A stretch of 64,000 nucleotides of DNA from Polynucleobacter sp. AP-Sving-400A-A2. GTDB lineage: Bacteria > Pseudomonadota > Gammaproteobacteria > Burkholderiales > Burkholderiaceae. The translations under genes were made by a program, and so were the position numbers. The notes under the pieces were generated by a model. That model had not been told where the DNA came from. It was given only the letters and a program-made list of their open reading frames with translations, and made no database searches. The stretch covers positions 744,001-808,000 of the forward strand of contig NZ_CP061312.1 in assembly GCF_018688155.1 (NCBI RefSeq), read 5' to 3'. Every line of letters starts with the position of its first letter. Position 1 is the stretch's first letter. This document shows positions 1-10,592 of this stretch, piece by piece.

Positions 1-501
1 ATGCTAAAGGAATTAGATTGTGCCTACGTCATCGTGGGACATTCAGAGCGCCGCCAGCATCATCAGGAGGTTGATGAGCAGGTAGCAGAAAAAGCGCTGC
101 AGGTATTAGACAACGGTATGATTCCCGTGATTTGTGTTGGTGAGTCTGCAGATGAGCGCAACTCTGGACGTGAAGTTGAGGTTGTAAGAGGTCAAATTTC
201 AAAGCAAGTTGCAATTTTGCAAGACCGCTTAGCCGATTGTCTGATTGCTTATGAGCCTGTTTGGGCTATTGGGACTGGTAAGGTAGCCAGCGCTCAAATA
301 GCTCAGGACATGCACAGAGCAATTCGATTGCAGTTGGCAGAGTTTGATGAAGATGTAGCTTCCCACGTGGGAATTTTGTATGGCGGCAGTGTCAAGCCTG
401 ATAATGCCGTTGAACTATTTGCAATGCCAGATATTGATGGTGGATTGATTGGGGGCGCTTCATTGAACCCTCAAGATTTTTTAGCCATCTGTCAGGCCTA
501 G
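1..501 (+). CDS. tpiA: triosephosphate isomerase, 5'-truncated by window edge
   Basis: Glycolytic and gluconeogenic enzyme that interconverts dihydroxyacetone phosphate and glyceraldehyde 3-phosphate in the cytosol. The 166 visible residues contain the electrophile-histidine motif VGHSERR (His14 of the fragment), the catalytic-glutamate motif AYEPVWAIGTG (Glu85) and the phosphate-binding loop YGGSVKPDN. The family is about 250 residues long, so roughly 80 N-terminal residues lie before the window. The ATG at base 1 is an internal methionine and not the true start. secG follows after 22 bp, the usual Burkholderiaceae order, so the two are probably co-transcribed. Identification is secure. Confidence 0.97.
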   Translation: MLKELDCAYVIVGHSERRQHHQEVDEQVAEKALQVLDNGMIPVICVGESADERNSGREVEVVRGQISKQVAILQDRLADCLIAYEPVWAIGTGKVASAQIAQDMHRAIRLQLAEFDEDVASHVGILYGGSVKPDNAVELFAMPDIDGGLIGGASLNPQDFLAICQA

Positions 502-523
502 ATTTTTTATTTGGAGATAAGCC

Positions 524-871
524 ATGGAATGGTTTAAGACTTTATTGATCGTTTTACAGGTTATTTCAGCTTTGGCTGTGATCTTGCTCGTATTGCTTCA
601 GCAGGGCAAAGGTGCCGACATGGGGGCTGCTTTTGGTTCTGGATCCTCCGGCAGTCTTTTTGGCGCCAGTGGCTCAGCCAACTTCCTTTCCCACACAACT
701 GCAATCTTTGCGGGAATCTTTTTTGTTTGCACTTTAGGCATTACCTGGATCGGAAATAAAAATGAAGTCAGTCCTGGAATTTTGTCTAATACCGTGGCAC
801 CAGTTGCAGCTCCTGCTGTCGCACCAGTAGCTCCAGTTCAGGATCCGACCAAGCCAGCAGTTCCAAAGTAA
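524..871 (+). CDS. secG: preprotein translocase subunit SecG
   Basis: Small auxiliary subunit of the SecYEG protein-conducting channel in the inner membrane. The 115-residue product has a first membrane helix at about residues 5-25, the conserved QQGKGADMGAAFG loop, the Gly/Ser-rich stretch GSGSSGSLFG, a second helix at about 53-75, and a tail rich in Ala, Pro and Val. The tail is variable in this family. The ATG is preceded by a good ribosome-binding site (TTGGAGA at 512-518). It lies directly after tpiA and before the tRNA-Leu and nuoA genes, an arrangement typical of Burkholderiales. Confidence 0.95.
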   Translation: MEWFKTLLIVLQVISALAVILLVLLQQGKGADMGAAFGSGSSGSLFGASGSANFLSHTTAIFAGIFFVCTLGITWIGNKNEVSPGILSNTVAPVAAPAVAPVAPVQDPTKPAVPK

Positions 872-956
872 AAAATAGGGTTTTAAGTAGTTTCTAACGC
901 TATTTTTGAGGTAAATGAGTGGTGCAATGCAGTAGAATTGACGAGTTTTACAAGAT

Positions 957-1041
957 GCCGACGTGGTGAAATTGGTAGACACGCTATCTTGAGGGGGTAG
1001 TGGCTTAGGCTGTGCGAGTTCGAGTCTCGCCGTCGGCACCA
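957..1041 (+). tRNA. tRNA-Leu, anticodon GAG
   Basis: An 85-nt type II tRNA that can be folded by eye. The acceptor stem is GCCGACG paired with CGTCGGC, followed by A and an encoded CCA end (1039-1041). The D arm includes AAATTGGTAGAC. The anticodon stem CTATC/GGTAG encloses the loop TTGAGGG with anticodon GAG at 991-993. There is a short variable arm and a T arm with GTTCGAGTC. It decodes CUC and CUU leucine codons. A possible -10 element TAGAAT lies at 933-938, but I found no convincing -35, so it may also be read through from secG. Confidence 0.96.
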
Positions 1042-1151
1042 AATTGTAAAAATTGTAGGGGGTTTATGCCCTAAATCAAGGTTTTTTGTAGTGGAGTAAT
1101 TGATAATTTGTAGCTTCTTAGGATTTACCGGACGAACGACTCAGGGCCATT

Positions 1152-1511
1152 TTGAATCTCGCTAATTACTTTCCCGTGCTGCTTTTTATCCTTGTAGGTA
1201 TTGGGGTTGGTTTAGTACCCATGTTCCTCGGAAAAATTTTGGCTCCTTCAAAGCCAGATGCTGAAAAACTGTCTCCTTACGAATGCGGTTTCGAAGCCTT
1301 CGAAGATGCGCGTATGAAATTTGACGTACGCTACTACCTCATCGCAATCCTATTTATCTTATTTGACTTAGAAACTGCATTTCTATTTCCATGGGGTGTG
1401 GCTCTGCGTGATATTGGTTGGTTTGGTTATGCCTCTATGGTGATTTTCTTATTGGAATTTATTGTGGGCTTCGTATATATCTGGAAAAAGGGCGCTCTCG
1501 ACTGGGAGTGA
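1152..1511 (+). CDS. nuoA: NADH-quinone oxidoreductase subunit A
   Basis: Membrane subunit at the interface between the peripheral and membrane arms of respiratory complex I. The 119 residues form three membrane helices (about 8-28, 63-83, 90-110) joined by the conserved loop [21 protein letters not shown]. The start is a TTG at 1152; the resulting N-terminus [12 protein letters not shown] is the one expected for betaproteobacterial NuoA, and no in-frame ATG lies nearby. It is the first gene of a complete nuoA-N operon. The 110 bp between the tRNA and this start should hold the operon promoter, but I cannot place it confidently. Confidence 0.96.
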
Positions 1512-1516
1512 TCGAT

Positions 1517-1999
1517 ATGGCACTAGAAGGCGTTCTCAAAGAAGGATTTGTTACCACTACTGCGGACCAGTTAATTAACTGGACTCGTAATGGTTCTTTA
1601 TGGCCAATGACATTTGGTCTTGCCTGCTGCGCTGTAGAAATGATGCACGCAGGCGCCTCCCGTTATGACTTGGATCGCTTTGGTGTGGTGTTCCGTCCAT
1701 CCCCGCGTCAATCAGATTTGATGATTGTGGCTGGCACTTTGTGTAACAAGATGGCTCCAGCACTTCGTAAGGTTTACGATCAAATGCCTGAGCCACGCTG
1801 GGTGATCTCGATGGGTTCTTGTGCCAATGGTGGTGGTTATTACCATAATTCGTATTCAGTAGTGCGCGGTTGCGACCGCATTGTGCCAGTCGATATTTAT
1901 GTTCCTGGTTGCCCTCCAACTGCAGAGGCCTTGATCTACGGAATTATTCAGTTGCAATCCAAGATCGCTCGTACTAGCACGATTGCGCGGAAGACTTAA
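1517..1999 (+). CDS. nuoB: NADH-quinone oxidoreductase subunit B
   Basis: Peripheral-arm subunit of complex I that carries iron-sulfur cluster N2, the last electron donor to quinone. The 160-residue product starts at the ATG at 1517 ([11 protein letters not shown]), which fits the family. The reading frame is open further upstream to 1418, but that extension overlaps nuoA and is not conserved. N2 ligands are visible as the adjacent cysteines Cys37-Cys38 ([10 protein letters not shown]), a cysteine in MGSCANGGG and one in [11 protein letters not shown]. It sits 5 bp after nuoA and 3 bp before nuoC. Confidence 0.97.
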
Positions 2000-2002
2000 A
2001 TC

Positions 2003-2602
2003 ATGTCAGACCGTTTAGTTCAACTCGCCGCCAATCTAGAAAAAGTTTTAGGTAAACGTGCTCAATCTATTGAGCTCGCTTTAGGTGAAGTGACCGTTGT
2101 TGTTCATGCAGACACTTATTTTGAATCCGCTATGTTATTGCGCGATGAGCCTTCATTGGCTTTTGAACAGTTAATGGATTCATGTGGAGTGGATTACCAG
2201 GACTACCGAGAAGGACAGTGGGGTGGTCAGCGTTTTGCAGTTGTGACCCATCTTCTGTCTGTTGCTCATAACTGGCGTCTGCGTGTACGTGTATTTGCAC
2301 CTGAAGATGCCTACCCAGTAGTTGCCTCTCTCACACCAGTATGGGCTTCGGCTAATTGGTTTGAGCGTGAGGCATTTGACCTTTACGGTATTTTGTTTGA
2401 TGGCCACGAAGACCTACGTCGTATCTTGACTGACTACGGTTTCATTGGCCATCCGTTTAGAAAAGATTTCCCAATCTCTGGCAACGTAGAAATGCGTTAT
2501 GACCCTGAGTTAAAGCGGGTGGTGTATCAGCCTGTTACGATCGAGGCGCGTGAAATCACACCACGTATCGTGCGCGAAGAGCAGTACGGAGGCCCGGTTT
2601 AA
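2003..2602 (+). CDS. nuoC: NADH-quinone oxidoreductase subunit C
   Basis: The 30-kDa-type peripheral subunit of complex I, 199 residues, which helps hold the quinone-binding module together. The signature segment [29 protein letters not shown] lies in the C-terminal half, followed by GHPFRKDFP. It is a stand-alone NuoC and is not fused to NuoD as it is in Escherichia coli. It lies between nuoB and nuoD with 3-bp gaps, so translation is probably coupled. Confidence 0.96.
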   Translation: MSDRLVQLAANLEKVLGKRAQSIELALGEVTVVVHADTYFESAMLLRDEPSLAFEQLMDSCGVDYQDYREGQWGGQRFAVVTHLLSVAHNWRLRVRVFAPEDAYPVVASLTPVWASANWFEREAFDLYGILFDGHEDLRRILTDYGFIGHPFRKDFPISGNVEMRYDPELKRVVYQPVTIEAREITPRIVREEQYGGPV

Positions 2603-2605
2603 GTC

Positions 2606-3859
2606 ATGGCACAAATTAAGAACTACACCCTCAACTTTGGACCTCAACATCCTGCTGCCCACGGCGTATTACGTCTCGTGTTGGAGCTTGATGGAGAGGT
2701 GATCCAACGTGCTGATCCGCACATTGGTTTATTACATCGCGCTACAGAAAAATTAGCAGAGACACGTACCTGGATTCAGAACGTTCCTTATATGGATCGT
2801 TTGGATTATGTATCCATGATGGCAAACGAGCATGCTTACGTGATGGCGATTGAGAAGTTGCTACAAGTAGATGTGCCTTTGCGGGCGCAGTACATCCGGG
2901 TGATGTATGACGAGTTAACGCGTTTGCTAAATCACCTCTTGTGGATTGGCTGTCATGGTTTGGACGTTGGTGCTATGGCCGTGTTCTTGTACGCCTTCCG
3001 CGATCGTGAAGATATTTTCGACATGTACGAAGCCGTATCAGGCGCTCGTATGCATGCTGCCTACTACCGTCCAGGTGGAGTCTATCGTGACCTACCAACC
3101 CAGATGGCCCAGTTCTCAAAATCTAAGATTCGTAGCACCTCTGCTATTAAGCGTTTGAATGAAAACCGCAGCGGTACATTGCTTGATTTCATTGAGCAGT
3201 TCTCTAATGGTTTTGATGCCAACGTAGATGAGTACTGCAATCTCTTGACGGATAACCGTATTTGGAAACAACGCTTGGTTGGTATTGGTGTTGTGACTCC
3301 TGAGCGCGCTTTGCAACTTGGCTTTACTGGCCCCATGTTGCGTGGCTCCGGTATTGAGTGGGATTTACGTAAGAAGCAGCCTTATGAAACTTACGACAAA
3401 CTCGATTTTGATATTCCAGTTGGTGTCAATGGCGACTCTTATGATCGCTATTTAGTGCGCATGGAAGAGATGCGTCAATCCAATCGCATCATTAAACAGT
3501 GCGTAGCTTGGCTCAAGGCAAATGATGGTCCTGTCATGAGTGACAACCATAAAGTATCTCCGCCAAAGCGTGTGGATATGAAAACTAATATGGAAGAGTT
3601 GATTCACCATTTCAAACTCTTTACTGAGGGTATGCATGTTCCTGATGGCGAGGCTTACTCTGCTGTTGAGCATCCAAAAGGTGAGTTTGGAATTTACTTA
3701 ATTTCTGATGGTGCTAATAAGCCATACCGTATGAAGATTCGTGCACCAGGCTTTGTGCATCTTTCTGCAATGGATGAGATGTCCCGTGGTCACATGTTGG
3801 CTGATGCTGTAACCATTATTGGAACCCAAGATATCGTGTTCGGGGAGATTGACCGCTAA
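2606..3859 (+). CDS. nuoD: NADH-quinone oxidoreductase subunit D
   Basis: The 49-kDa subunit of complex I, which forms the quinone-binding pocket with NuoB. The 417-residue protein opens with the conserved [16 protein letters not shown] motif and has the usual [12 protein letters not shown] and PGGVYRDL segments. It ends in the conserved DIVFGEIDR, characteristic of NuoD/NDUFS2. The stop TAA overlaps by one base with an ATG at 3859, although the better nuoE start is 24 bp further on. Confidence 0.97.
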   Translation: MAQIKNYTLNFGPQHPAAHGVLRLVLELDGEVIQRADPHIGLLHRATEKLAETRTWIQNVPYMDRLDYVSMMANEHAYVMAIEKLLQVDVPLRAQYIRVMYDELTRLLNHLLWIGCHGLDVGAMAVFLYAFRDREDIFDMYEAVSGARMHAAYYRPGGVYRDLPTQMAQFSKSKIRSTSAIKRLNENRSGTLLDFIEQFSNGFDANVDEYCNLLTDNRIWKQRLVGIGVVTPERALQLGFTGPMLRGSGIEWDLRKKQPYETYDKLDFDIPVGVNGDSYDRYLVRMEEMRQSNRIIKQCVAWLKANDGPVMSDNHKVSPPKRVDMKTNMEELIHHFKLFTEGMHVPDGEAYSAVEHPKGEFGIYLISDGANKPYRMKIRAPGFVHLSAMDEMSRGHMLADAVTIIGTQDIVFGEIDR

Positions 3860-3882
3860 TGCAGCGTGCCAAGGATGAATTC

Positions 3883-4389
3883 ATGACAACAACTCTTCAA
3901 CTATCTGACAAAACGCTCGCAGACATTGCGCGCAATATTGCTAAGTATCCTCCAGAGCAAAAGCAATCTGCGGTGATGGCCGCTTTGATTGCTGCCCAAA
4001 CTGAATTAGGTTGGGTCTCTCCTGAGGTGATTGAAACTGTTGCCCAAATTTTAGAAATGCCAACCATTGCAGTAGATGAAGTTGCTACTTTCTATAATAT
4101 GTATGACACCAAGAAAATTGGTAAGTACAAGTTGGTGATCTGCACAAATTTACCTTGCCAGCTAATGCATGGTGAGACTGCAGCAAGCCATTTAAAAGAA
4201 ACGCTTGGTATTGGCTACAACGAGACAACGTCTTGTGGCACATTCACCTTAAAAGAGGGTGAGTGCATGGGCGCTTGCGGTGATTCTCCGGTTCTGCTGG
4301 TGAATAACAAACGCATGTGTAGCCATATGAGTAATGACAAGATTGATGCCTTATTAAGTGAACTCCGTGCAGAAGGAAAAGCAGCATGA
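3883..4389 (+). CDS. nuoE: NADH-quinone oxidoreductase subunit E
   Basis: Part of the NADH-oxidising module of complex I; it binds the [2Fe-2S] cluster N1a. The four ligands are visible in [11 protein letters not shown] (C-x4-C) and [11 protein letters not shown] (C-x3-C). I chose the ATG at 3883 because AAGGA at 3871-3875 lies seven bases before it, giving 168 residues. An in-frame ATG at 3859 overlaps the nuoD stop and would add eight residues, but it has no ribosome-binding site. The gene overlaps nuoF by 4 bp (ATGA). Confidence 0.95.
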   Translation: MTTTLQLSDKTLADIARNIAKYPPEQKQSAVMAALIAAQTELGWVSPEVIETVAQILEMPTIAVDEVATFYNMYDTKKIGKYKLVICTNLPCQLMHGETAASHLKETLGIGYNETTSCGTFTLKEGECMGACGDSPVLLVNNKRMCSHMSNDKIDALLSELRAEGKAA

Positions 4390-5684
4390 CCAGTTTGCAC
4401 GATAGACACATTAAGCCTTTGATCCTAGCGGGATTAAATGGTGAGAACTGGCGTTTAAAAGATTACGAAGGCCGAGGTGGCTATCAACAGCTGCGTCGCA
4501 TCATCAATGACAAGATTGCACCAGATGTCATCATTGCTGAATTAAAAGCATCCTCATTGCGTGGTCGTGGAGGTGCAGGCTTCCCAACCGGATTGAAGTG
4601 GAGCTTTATGCCCCGCCAATTTCCTGGTCAGAAGTATTTGGTTTGTAATAGTGACGAGGGTGAGCCGGGTACATTTAAAGACCGCGACATCATGCGCTAC
4701 AATCCGCATGCCTTAATTGAGGGCATGATTATTGGTGCCTACACTATGGGTATCTCTGTAGGCTACAACTATATTCACGGTGAAATTTGGGAAGTCTATT
4801 CTCGCTTCGAGGAGGCTCTTGAAGAAGCCCGTGCTGCTGGATTCCTTGGTGACAAGATTATGGGAAGTGATTTCAACTTCCAGTTGCATGCTTCTCCGGG
4901 TTGGGGTGCCTATATCTGCGGTGAAGAAACTGCGCTCTTAGAGTCACTTGAGGGTAAGAAGGGTCAACCACGCTTTAAGCCACCATTCCCTGCTAGCTTT
5001 GGTTTGTATGGCAAGCCTACTACGATCAATAACACCGAAACGTTTGCTGCCGTACCATTCATTATGGCAATCGGTGGTCCAGCGTATTTAGAGCTGGGTA
5101 AGCCCAACAACGGCGGCACGAAGATTTTTTCTATCTCAGGCGATGTGACTTATCCAGGTAACTATGAGATTCCATTGGGTACTCCATTTGCTGAGCTACT
5201 CAAGCTTGCTGGTGGCATGCGTGATGGCATTCCTTTGAAGGCCGTCATTCCCGGTGGTTCATCGGCCCCAGTCATTCCGGGTGCAGAGATGATGACGCTC
5301 ACCATGGATTACGACAGTATTGCAAAAGCCGGTTCCATGTTGGGATCTGGCGCAGTCATTGTCATGAACGAAACACGCTGTATGGTTCGTGCCTTAGAGC
5401 GTCTGTCCTACTTCTATCACGAAGAGTCTTGCGGTCAATGCACCCCATGTCGTGAAGGTACTGGTTGGTTATGGCGCATCGTGAGTCGCATTGAGCGTGG
5501 CGAGGGTCGCCCTGAAGACTTAGATTTATTAAATGATGTAGCAGCTAACATTCAAGGTCGTACGATTTGCGCCTTGGGTGATGCAGCTGCTATGCCGGTT
5601 CGTGGCATGTTGAAGCATTACATGGATGAATTTGTGTATCACGTAGAACATAAGCGCTGCTTAGATTCTGTTAAACCTTTATAA
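4386..5684 (+). CDS. nuoF: NADH-quinone oxidoreductase subunit F
   Basis: The 51-kDa flavoprotein of complex I, which binds NADH and FMN and oxidises NADH. The 432-residue chain shows the glycine-rich nucleotide-binding loop [14 protein letters not shown], the FMN/NADH segment [15 protein letters not shown], and the [4Fe-4S] N3 ligands in [14 protein letters not shown] plus a distal cysteine (TICALGD). It starts in a 4-bp ATGA overlap with nuoE, so the two subunits of the NADH module are translationally coupled. Confidence 0.97.
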   Translation: MTSLHDRHIKPLILAGLNGENWRLKDYEGRGGYQQLRRIINDKIAPDVIIAELKASSLRGRGGAGFPTGLKWSFMPRQFPGQKYLVCNSDEGEPGTFKDRDIMRYNPHALIEGMIIGAYTMGISVGYNYIHGEIWEVYSRFEEALEEARAAGFLGDKIMGSDFNFQLHASPGWGAYICGEETALLESLEGKKGQPRFKPPFPASFGLYGKPTTINNTETFAAVPFIMAIGGPAYLELGKPNNGGTKIFSISGDVTYPGNYEIPLGTPFAELLKLAGGMRDGIPLKAVIPGGSSAPVIPGAEMMTLTMDYDSIAKAGSMLGSGAVIVMNETRCMVRALERLSYFYHEESCGQCTPCREGTGWLWRIVSRIERGEGRPEDLDLLNDVAANIQGRTICALGDAAAMPVRGMLKHYMDEFVYHVEHKRCLDSVKPL

Positions 5685-5715
5685 GACATTGAGCACGGGA
5701 CATCTTAAAGTGAGC

Positions 5716-8031
5716 ATGGTTGAAATCGAATTAGATGGTAAGTTGGTAGAGGTTCCGCAAGGCTCGATGGTGATGCACGCTGCGAATAAGCTTGATGCAT
5801 ACATTCCGCACTTTTGCTATCACAAGAAATTATCTATCGCTGCTAACTGCCGTATGTGCCTAGTAGAAGTAGAGAAAGCACCGAAACCTTTGCCAGCTTG
5901 CGCAACACCAGTGACGCAAGGCATGAAGGTGTTTACGCATTCCGCTAAAGCAGTTGAAGCGCAGCGCTCAGTGATGGAGTTCCTGCTCATCAACCATCCA
6001 TTGGATTGCCCAATTTGCGATCAAGGTGGTGAGTGCCAGTTACAAGATTTAGCGGTTGGTTACGGTAAGTCGAATTCACGTTACGAAGAAGAGAAGCGTG
6101 TTGTATTTCATAAGAATGTAGGACCTCTCATCTCCATGCAAGAGATGACCCGTTGCATCCACTGCACTCGTTGCGTGCGCTTTGGCCAAGAAGTGGCTGG
6201 CGTCATGGAATTGGGTATGGTCAATCGTGGCGAGCATTCTGAAATTACTACTTTTGCCGGCCAAACCATTGATTCAGAGTTATCTGGAAACATGATTGAT
6301 ATTTGCCCAGTAGGCGCTTTAACAAGCAAGCCATTCCGCTATGCAGCGCGTACTTGGGAATTGGGTCGCAAGCGTTCAGTAAGTCCGCATGACAGCTTAG
6401 GTGCGAACACTACCATTCAAACAAAAGCTAACAAAGTCATGCGTGTCGTTGCTTTAGAGAATGATGCAATTAACGAATGCTGGATTAGCGACCGTGATCG
6501 CTTTGCTTATGAAGGTTTAAATAGTGCAGATCGCATAACAATACCCATGGTGAAGCAGGGCGGTCAATGGCTTGAGACTGATTGGCAATCCGCAATGGAT
6601 TACGTTGCCCACTCACTCAAAACCATTTCTGCTGAGAGTGGTCCCCAAGCAGTTGCTGCCTTAGCGCATCCAATCTCTAGCACTGAAGAGTTGTACCTTC
6701 TCCAGAAGATGATTCGTGGTTTAGGTTCTAATCAAGTCGAGACTCGCTTACGTCAAACTGACGTCAAGAGTTCTGCCTCTGCCCCATGGTTGGGTATGCC
6801 GATCAGTAAATTAAGTGAGTTAGATCGTGTTTTAGTCATCGGTAGCTTCTTGCGTAAGGAGCAGCCATTAATTGCTGCTCGTATTCGTACTGTAGCTAAA
6901 CGTAGTTTGCAAGTTTCCCGAATTGATGCCGGCGGTGATGATTGGTTGATTCCTGCGACTGGTATTGCTGCTACTCCAAGTGCATGGATCAGTGCATTAA
7001 GTGAAGTTGCATTGGCAGTAGCCAAAGCTAAATCTGTTTCCGCTCCAACGGGTACTGCTAATTTAACGGTATCTGCTACTGCGCAAAAGATTGCAGATAG
7101 CTTGCTTTCGGGCGCATCTACTTCGGTATTGCTAGGCTCTGCAGCAATCGCACATCCACGAGCATCCGATTTACATCTACTGGCGCAATTTATTGCTGAG
7201 CACACTGGCGCCACTTTAGGTTTCTTGCCAGTTGGCGGTAACGCTGTTGGTGCTAGCTTGGTAAACGCCAATGGTGCTGGCGTTGAATCCATCTTATCTG
7301 GTGAGCGTCGTGCTGTGATCTTGATGAATATCGATCCAGATGCTGACTTACCAAATCCTGCGCAAGCACGTGCCGCATTGGCCAAAGCCAATACGGTGAT
7401 TGCATTAAGTGCTTATAAGAGCGCTGATCTTCTTGAGGTGGCCGATGTGATTCTGCCGATCTCTACATTTACAGAAACAGTCTCTACTTTTGTTAATGCA
7501 GAGGCTCGCACGCAAACTATCCAGCCTGCTGTAAAACCTTTGGGCGATTCACGTCCAGCATGGAAGGTTCTCCGCGTTCTGGGTGGCTTATTGAATTTAG
7601 ATGGTTTCCTCTACAACATGCCTGAAGAGGTATTGGGTGAAGCCCTAGGTGATAACTATTGCACTAAGCTTGGGAATCAATCTACAGCCACTGGCTTATC
7701 TAATGGCAATGCAACGCCATCAGCAGGTTTAGAGCGCCTATCTGATGTGGGTATTTATGCCGGCGATCAAATCGTTCGTCGTGCATCTGCATTGCAGTTA
7801 ACTCGCGATGCAATGCGTGGCAATCAAGTTGGCTTAGGTAAAGGACTCTTTAGCGAGTTAGGTTTGAAAGAGGGTGATGCTGTACGAGTTACCCAAGGCG
7901 GTCAATCAGTAGACCTACCAGTGACATTGGAAGCAAACTTAGCCCAGGGCGCTGTCAGAATTTCTGCGGGCACTATGGCTAGCGCTCAATTGGGGTCGAT
8001 GTTTGGTCCCGTAACTGTTAGCAAGGTATAG
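5716..8031 (+). CDS. nuoG: NADH-quinone oxidoreductase subunit G
   Basis: Large iron-sulfur subunit of complex I. An N-terminal [2Fe-2S] ferredoxin domain ([15 protein letters not shown] and the following PLPAC) is followed by the [17 protein letters not shown] segment and the [4Fe-4S] motif CIHCTRC with the distal CPVGALTSK. The C-terminal two thirds form a molybdopterin-oxidoreductase-like domain. The start is uncertain. The ATG at 5716 gives the N-terminus MVEIELDGK usual in the family (771 residues). A GTG at 5710 has the better-spaced CGGGA and adds two residues, and a TTG at 5689 adds nine. It lies just after nuoF. Confidence 0.95.
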   Translation: MVEIELDGKLVEVPQGSMVMHAANKLDAYIPHFCYHKKLSIAANCRMCLVEVEKAPKPLPACATPVTQGMKVFTHSAKAVEAQRSVMEFLLINHPLDCPICDQGGECQLQDLAVGYGKSNSRYEEEKRVVFHKNVGPLISMQEMTRCIHCTRCVRFGQEVAGVMELGMVNRGEHSEITTFAGQTIDSELSGNMIDICPVGALTSKPFRYAARTWELGRKRSVSPHDSLGANTTIQTKANKVMRVVALENDAINECWISDRDRFAYEGLNSADRITIPMVKQGGQWLETDWQSAMDYVAHSLKTISAESGPQAVAALAHPISSTEELYLLQKMIRGLGSNQVETRLRQTDVKSSASAPWLGMPISKLSELDRVLVIGSFLRKEQPLIAARIRTVAKRSLQVSRIDAGGDDWLIPATGIAATPSAWISALSEVALAVAKAKSVSAPTGTANLTVSATAQKIADSLLSGASTSVLLGSAAIAHPRASDLHLLAQFIAEHTGATLGFLPVGGNAVGASLVNANGAGVESILSGERRAVILMNIDPDADLPNPAQARAALAKANTVIALSAYKSADLLEVADVILPISTFTETVSTFVNAEARTQTIQPAVKPLGDSRPAWKVLRVLGGLLNLDGFLYNMPEEVLGEALGDNYCTKLGNQSTATGLSNGNATPSAGLERLSDVGIYAGDQIVRRASALQLTRDAMRGNQVGLGKGLFSELGLKEGDAVRVTQGGQSVDLPVTLEANLAQGAVRISAGTMASAQLGSMFGPVTVSKV

Positions 8032-8039
8032 GGAGCGAG

Positions 8040-9113
8040 ATGGATAATTTCTTGAACCTCGTTACCACCCAAGGCGAAGCTATCTTTGGCTCACTATGGC
8101 CGCTAGTGTGGGCATTAGTGCGCATCGTTATCATCGTATTGCCGATGTTTGCTGCCGTTGCTTATATGACTCTTTGGGAGCGTAAGCTGATTGGTTGGAT
8201 GCATATCCGCCTTGGACCAAACCGCGTTGGCCCTTTAGGATTGCTACAACCGATTGCCGATGCCTTGAAGTTGTTGATGAAGGAGATCATTTCTCCTACG
8301 CAAGCAAGTAAGGTTCTGTATTTCATTGCACCAGTCATGGTGATCATGCCGGCATTTGCCGCCTGGGCTGTGATTCCATTTCAAGCCAAAATGGTCTTGG
8401 CAGACGTCAATGCTGGATTGCTGTATGTGATGGCAATTTCATCCATTGGTGTTTATGGCGTGATCTTGGCGGGTTGGTCATCCAACTCTAAGTATCCATT
8501 CCTTGGCGCTATGCGCGCTTCAGCTCAAATGATTTCTTATGAAATCGCTATGGGCTTTGCTTTGGTTACTGTCTTGTTGACTTCAGGCTCTTTGAATTTA
8601 AGCGCGATTGTTGCTTCTCAGGAGCAGGGCTATTTCGCTAATATTGGTTTGAACTTCCTTTCTTGGAATTGGTTGCCATTGCTACCCATGTTCGTGATTT
8701 ACTTCATCTCTGGCGTTGCTGAAACGAACCGTCATCCATTTGACGTGGTTGAAGGTGAGTCTGAGATTGTTGCGGGTCACATGGTTGAGTACTCTGGTAT
8801 GGCGTTTGCGATGTTCTTCTTGGCTGAATACGCCAATATGATCTTGATCGCCGCTTTAGCATCCACTCTGTTCTTGGGTGGGTGGTTGCCAATTGTGGAT
8901 TTGCCAATCCTGCGCGATATCCCCGGTTTCTTCTGGCTGTTTGCCAAAACCTTCTTCCTCTTGTCTTGCGTTATTTGGTTGCGCGCTACATTGCCGCGCT
9001 ACCGCTACGACCAAATTATGCGTTTGGGTTGGAAGATCTTTATCCCCATCTCCGTATTCTGGGTCGTTGTCGTTGGTGCATGGGTTGTATCTCCATTGAA
9101 TATTTGGAAATAA
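8040..9113 (+). CDS. nuoH: NADH-quinone oxidoreductase subunit H
   Basis: Membrane subunit of complex I (the ND1 equivalent) that forms the quinone entry chamber. The 357-residue, very hydrophobic protein contains the conserved [20 protein letters not shown] segment near the N-terminus. The glutamate-rich cytoplasmic loop [20 protein letters not shown] is also present. About eight membrane helices are visible. The start ATG at 8040 follows nuoG by 8 bp, with GGGAG at 8031-8035 as the ribosome-binding site. Confidence 0.97.
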   Translation: MDNFLNLVTTQGEAIFGSLWPLVWALVRIVIIVLPMFAAVAYMTLWERKLIGWMHIRLGPNRVGPLGLLQPIADALKLLMKEIISPTQASKVLYFIAPVMVIMPAFAAWAVIPFQAKMVLADVNAGLLYVMAISSIGVYGVILAGWSSNSKYPFLGAMRASAQMISYEIAMGFALVTVLLTSGSLNLSAIVASQEQGYFANIGLNFLSWNWLPLLPMFVIYFISGVAETNRHPFDVVEGESEIVAGHMVEYSGMAFAMFFLAEYANMILIAALASTLFLGGWLPIVDLPILRDIPGFFWLFAKTFFLLSCVIWLRATLPRYRYDQIMRLGWKIFIPISVFWVVVVGAWVVSPLNIWK

Positions 9114-9124
9114 GTTGATCAATC

Positions 9125-9616
9125 ATGTTTAAGAAAATTTCCCAATTCCTCGATAGCTTGATGCTGAAAGATATTTTGGTCGGTATGTCGATTACCGGCC
9201 GTTATCTTTTCAAACCAAAGATTACGATTCAATATCCTGAAGAGAAGACGCCTCAGTCTGTTCGCTTCCGCGGTTTACACGCTTTGCGCCGTTATGAGAA
9301 TGGTGAAGAGCGTTGCATTGGTTGCAAACTGTGTGAAGCAGTTTGTCCTGCTTACGCAATCACGATTGAAACGGCTGAGCGCGATGACGGTACGCGTCGT
9401 ACCAGCCGTTACGACATCGATTTGACCAAGTGTATTTTCTGTGGCTTCTGTGAAGAAGCTTGTCCGGTTGACGCCATCGTTGAAACGAATATTTTTGAGT
9501 ATTTCGGTGAAAAACGCGGTGACTTGTACTTCACTAAAGACATGCTTTTGGCAGTTGGCGACAAGTATGAAAAAGATATTGCCGCTAATCGCGCAGCTGA
9601 TGCGCCTTATCGTTAA
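9125..9616 (+). CDS. nuoI: NADH-quinone oxidoreductase subunit I
   Basis: Ferredoxin-like subunit of complex I that carries the [4Fe-4S] clusters N6a and N6b and passes electrons to N2. Two classical motifs are present: [12 protein letters not shown] and [12 protein letters not shown]. The protein has 163 residues and an amphipathic N-terminus that docks on the membrane arm. It lies 11 bp after nuoH and 21 bp before nuoJ. Confidence 0.97.
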   Translation: MFKKISQFLDSLMLKDILVGMSITGRYLFKPKITIQYPEEKTPQSVRFRGLHALRRYENGEERCIGCKLCEAVCPAYAITIETAERDDGTRRTSRYDIDLTKCIFCGFCEEACPVDAIVETNIFEYFGEKRGDLYFTKDMLLAVGDKYEKDIAANRAADAPYR

Positions 9617-9637
9617 TCGAATCGAGCACAAGAATAT

Positions 9638-10285
9638 ATGACATTCGATACTTCTACATTATTCGCAGCATTCTTCTACGCATTTGCTGGCCTTTTGGTG
9701 CTCTCAGCATTGCGTGTGATTACTGCGCGTAATCCAGTTCACGCCGCACTCTTTTTAGTGCTCGCTTTTTTCTGCGCCTCTGGTCTGTGGATGCTACTCA
9801 AAGCAGAGTTTCTCAGCCTAGCCTTAATTCTGGTTTACGTTGGCGCTGTGATGGTGCTCTTTCTTTTCGTAGTCATGATGCTAGATCTAGATATTGAGCA
9901 TTTGCGTCGCGATTTCAAGAAATTCCTTCCTGTAGCTTTCTTGATGGGTGCGGTCATCGTACTGGAGTTGTCTATCGTCTTGATTCGCAGCTTTATCGGT
10001 ACTAGCACTCCAGTACAGCCCATGCTTGAAGAAATGGCTACTAGCAATACACAGGCTTTAGGCATGCTGATCTTCGTTGACTATGTTTATGCCTTCGAGG
10101 TTGCTGGCGTCATTCTGTTGGTGGCCATCATTGCTGCTGTCGCATTGACCTTGCGTAATCGCAAGGATTCGAAAGCCCAAAATATTCATGAGCAGGTGAA
10201 CGTGAACTCTGCTGATCGCATGCGTATCGTCAAGATGGATTCTGATATGGCTGCAAAGCAAGATACCCGCGGGGAGAAGAAATGA
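9638..10285 (+). CDS. nuoJ: NADH-quinone oxidoreductase subunit J
   Basis: Membrane subunit of complex I (the ND6 equivalent), 215 residues with five hydrophobic segments. The [18 protein letters not shown] stretch in the third helix is highly conserved and includes the pi-bulge region linked to proton-pumping conformational change. The C-terminal 40 residues are hydrophilic and probably cytoplasmic. Its end overlaps the nuoK start by 4 bp (ATGA). Confidence 0.96.
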   Translation: MTFDTSTLFAAFFYAFAGLLVLSALRVITARNPVHAALFLVLAFFCASGLWMLLKAEFLSLALILVYVGAVMVLFLFVVMMLDLDIEHLRRDFKKFLPVAFLMGAVIVLELSIVLIRSFIGTSTPVQPMLEEMATSNTQALGMLIFVDYVYAFEVAGVILLVAIIAAVALTLRNRKDSKAQNIHEQVNVNSADRMRIVKMDSDMAAKQDTRGEKK

Positions 10286-10590
10286 CTATTACCCTGGCTC
10301 ACTATTTGGTGCTCGGTGCAATCTTATTTGCGACTAGCGTGATTGGTATTTTCTTAAACCGCAAGAACATCATCGTGCTTTTAATGGCAATTGAATTGAT
10401 GCTCCTCTCGGTAAACATGAACTTTATAGCCTTCTCTCATTATTTGGGGGATATGGCTGGACAAGTATTCGTATTCTTCATTTTGACTGTGGCTGCTGCT
10501 GAGGCGGCAATCGGCTTGGCAATTTTGGTTGTTCTCTTCCGTAAGGTTGACACCATTAATGCTGAAGACCTTGACCACCTAAAAGGCTAG
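10282..10590 (+). CDS. nuoK: NADH-quinone oxidoreductase subunit K
   Basis: Small membrane subunit of complex I (the ND4L equivalent), 102 residues with three membrane helices. Two intramembrane glutamates typical of the proton path are present, in [16 protein letters not shown] and in [12 protein letters not shown]. The start overlaps nuoJ by 4 bp and nuoL follows after 2 bp, which indicates tight translational coupling. Confidence 0.97.
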   Translation: MTITLAHYLVLGAILFATSVIGIFLNRKNIIVLLMAIELMLLSVNMNFIAFSHYLGDMAGQVFVFFILTVAAAEAAIGLAILVVLFRKVDTINAEDLDHLKG

Positions 10591-10592
10591 TC

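Noticed and set aside
872..910. AAAAATAG ... CTATTTTT inverted repeat after secG
   Set aside because: The loop is over 20 bases and the stem is A+T only. It is too weak to call a terminator, and the tRNA may need read-through.
6753..7391. 212-codon open frame on the minus strand inside nuoG
   Set aside because: It lies wholly within the well-supported nuoG coding sequence, has Ala/Ser-rich low-complexity sequence and no ribosome-binding site. It is a shadow of codon bias.
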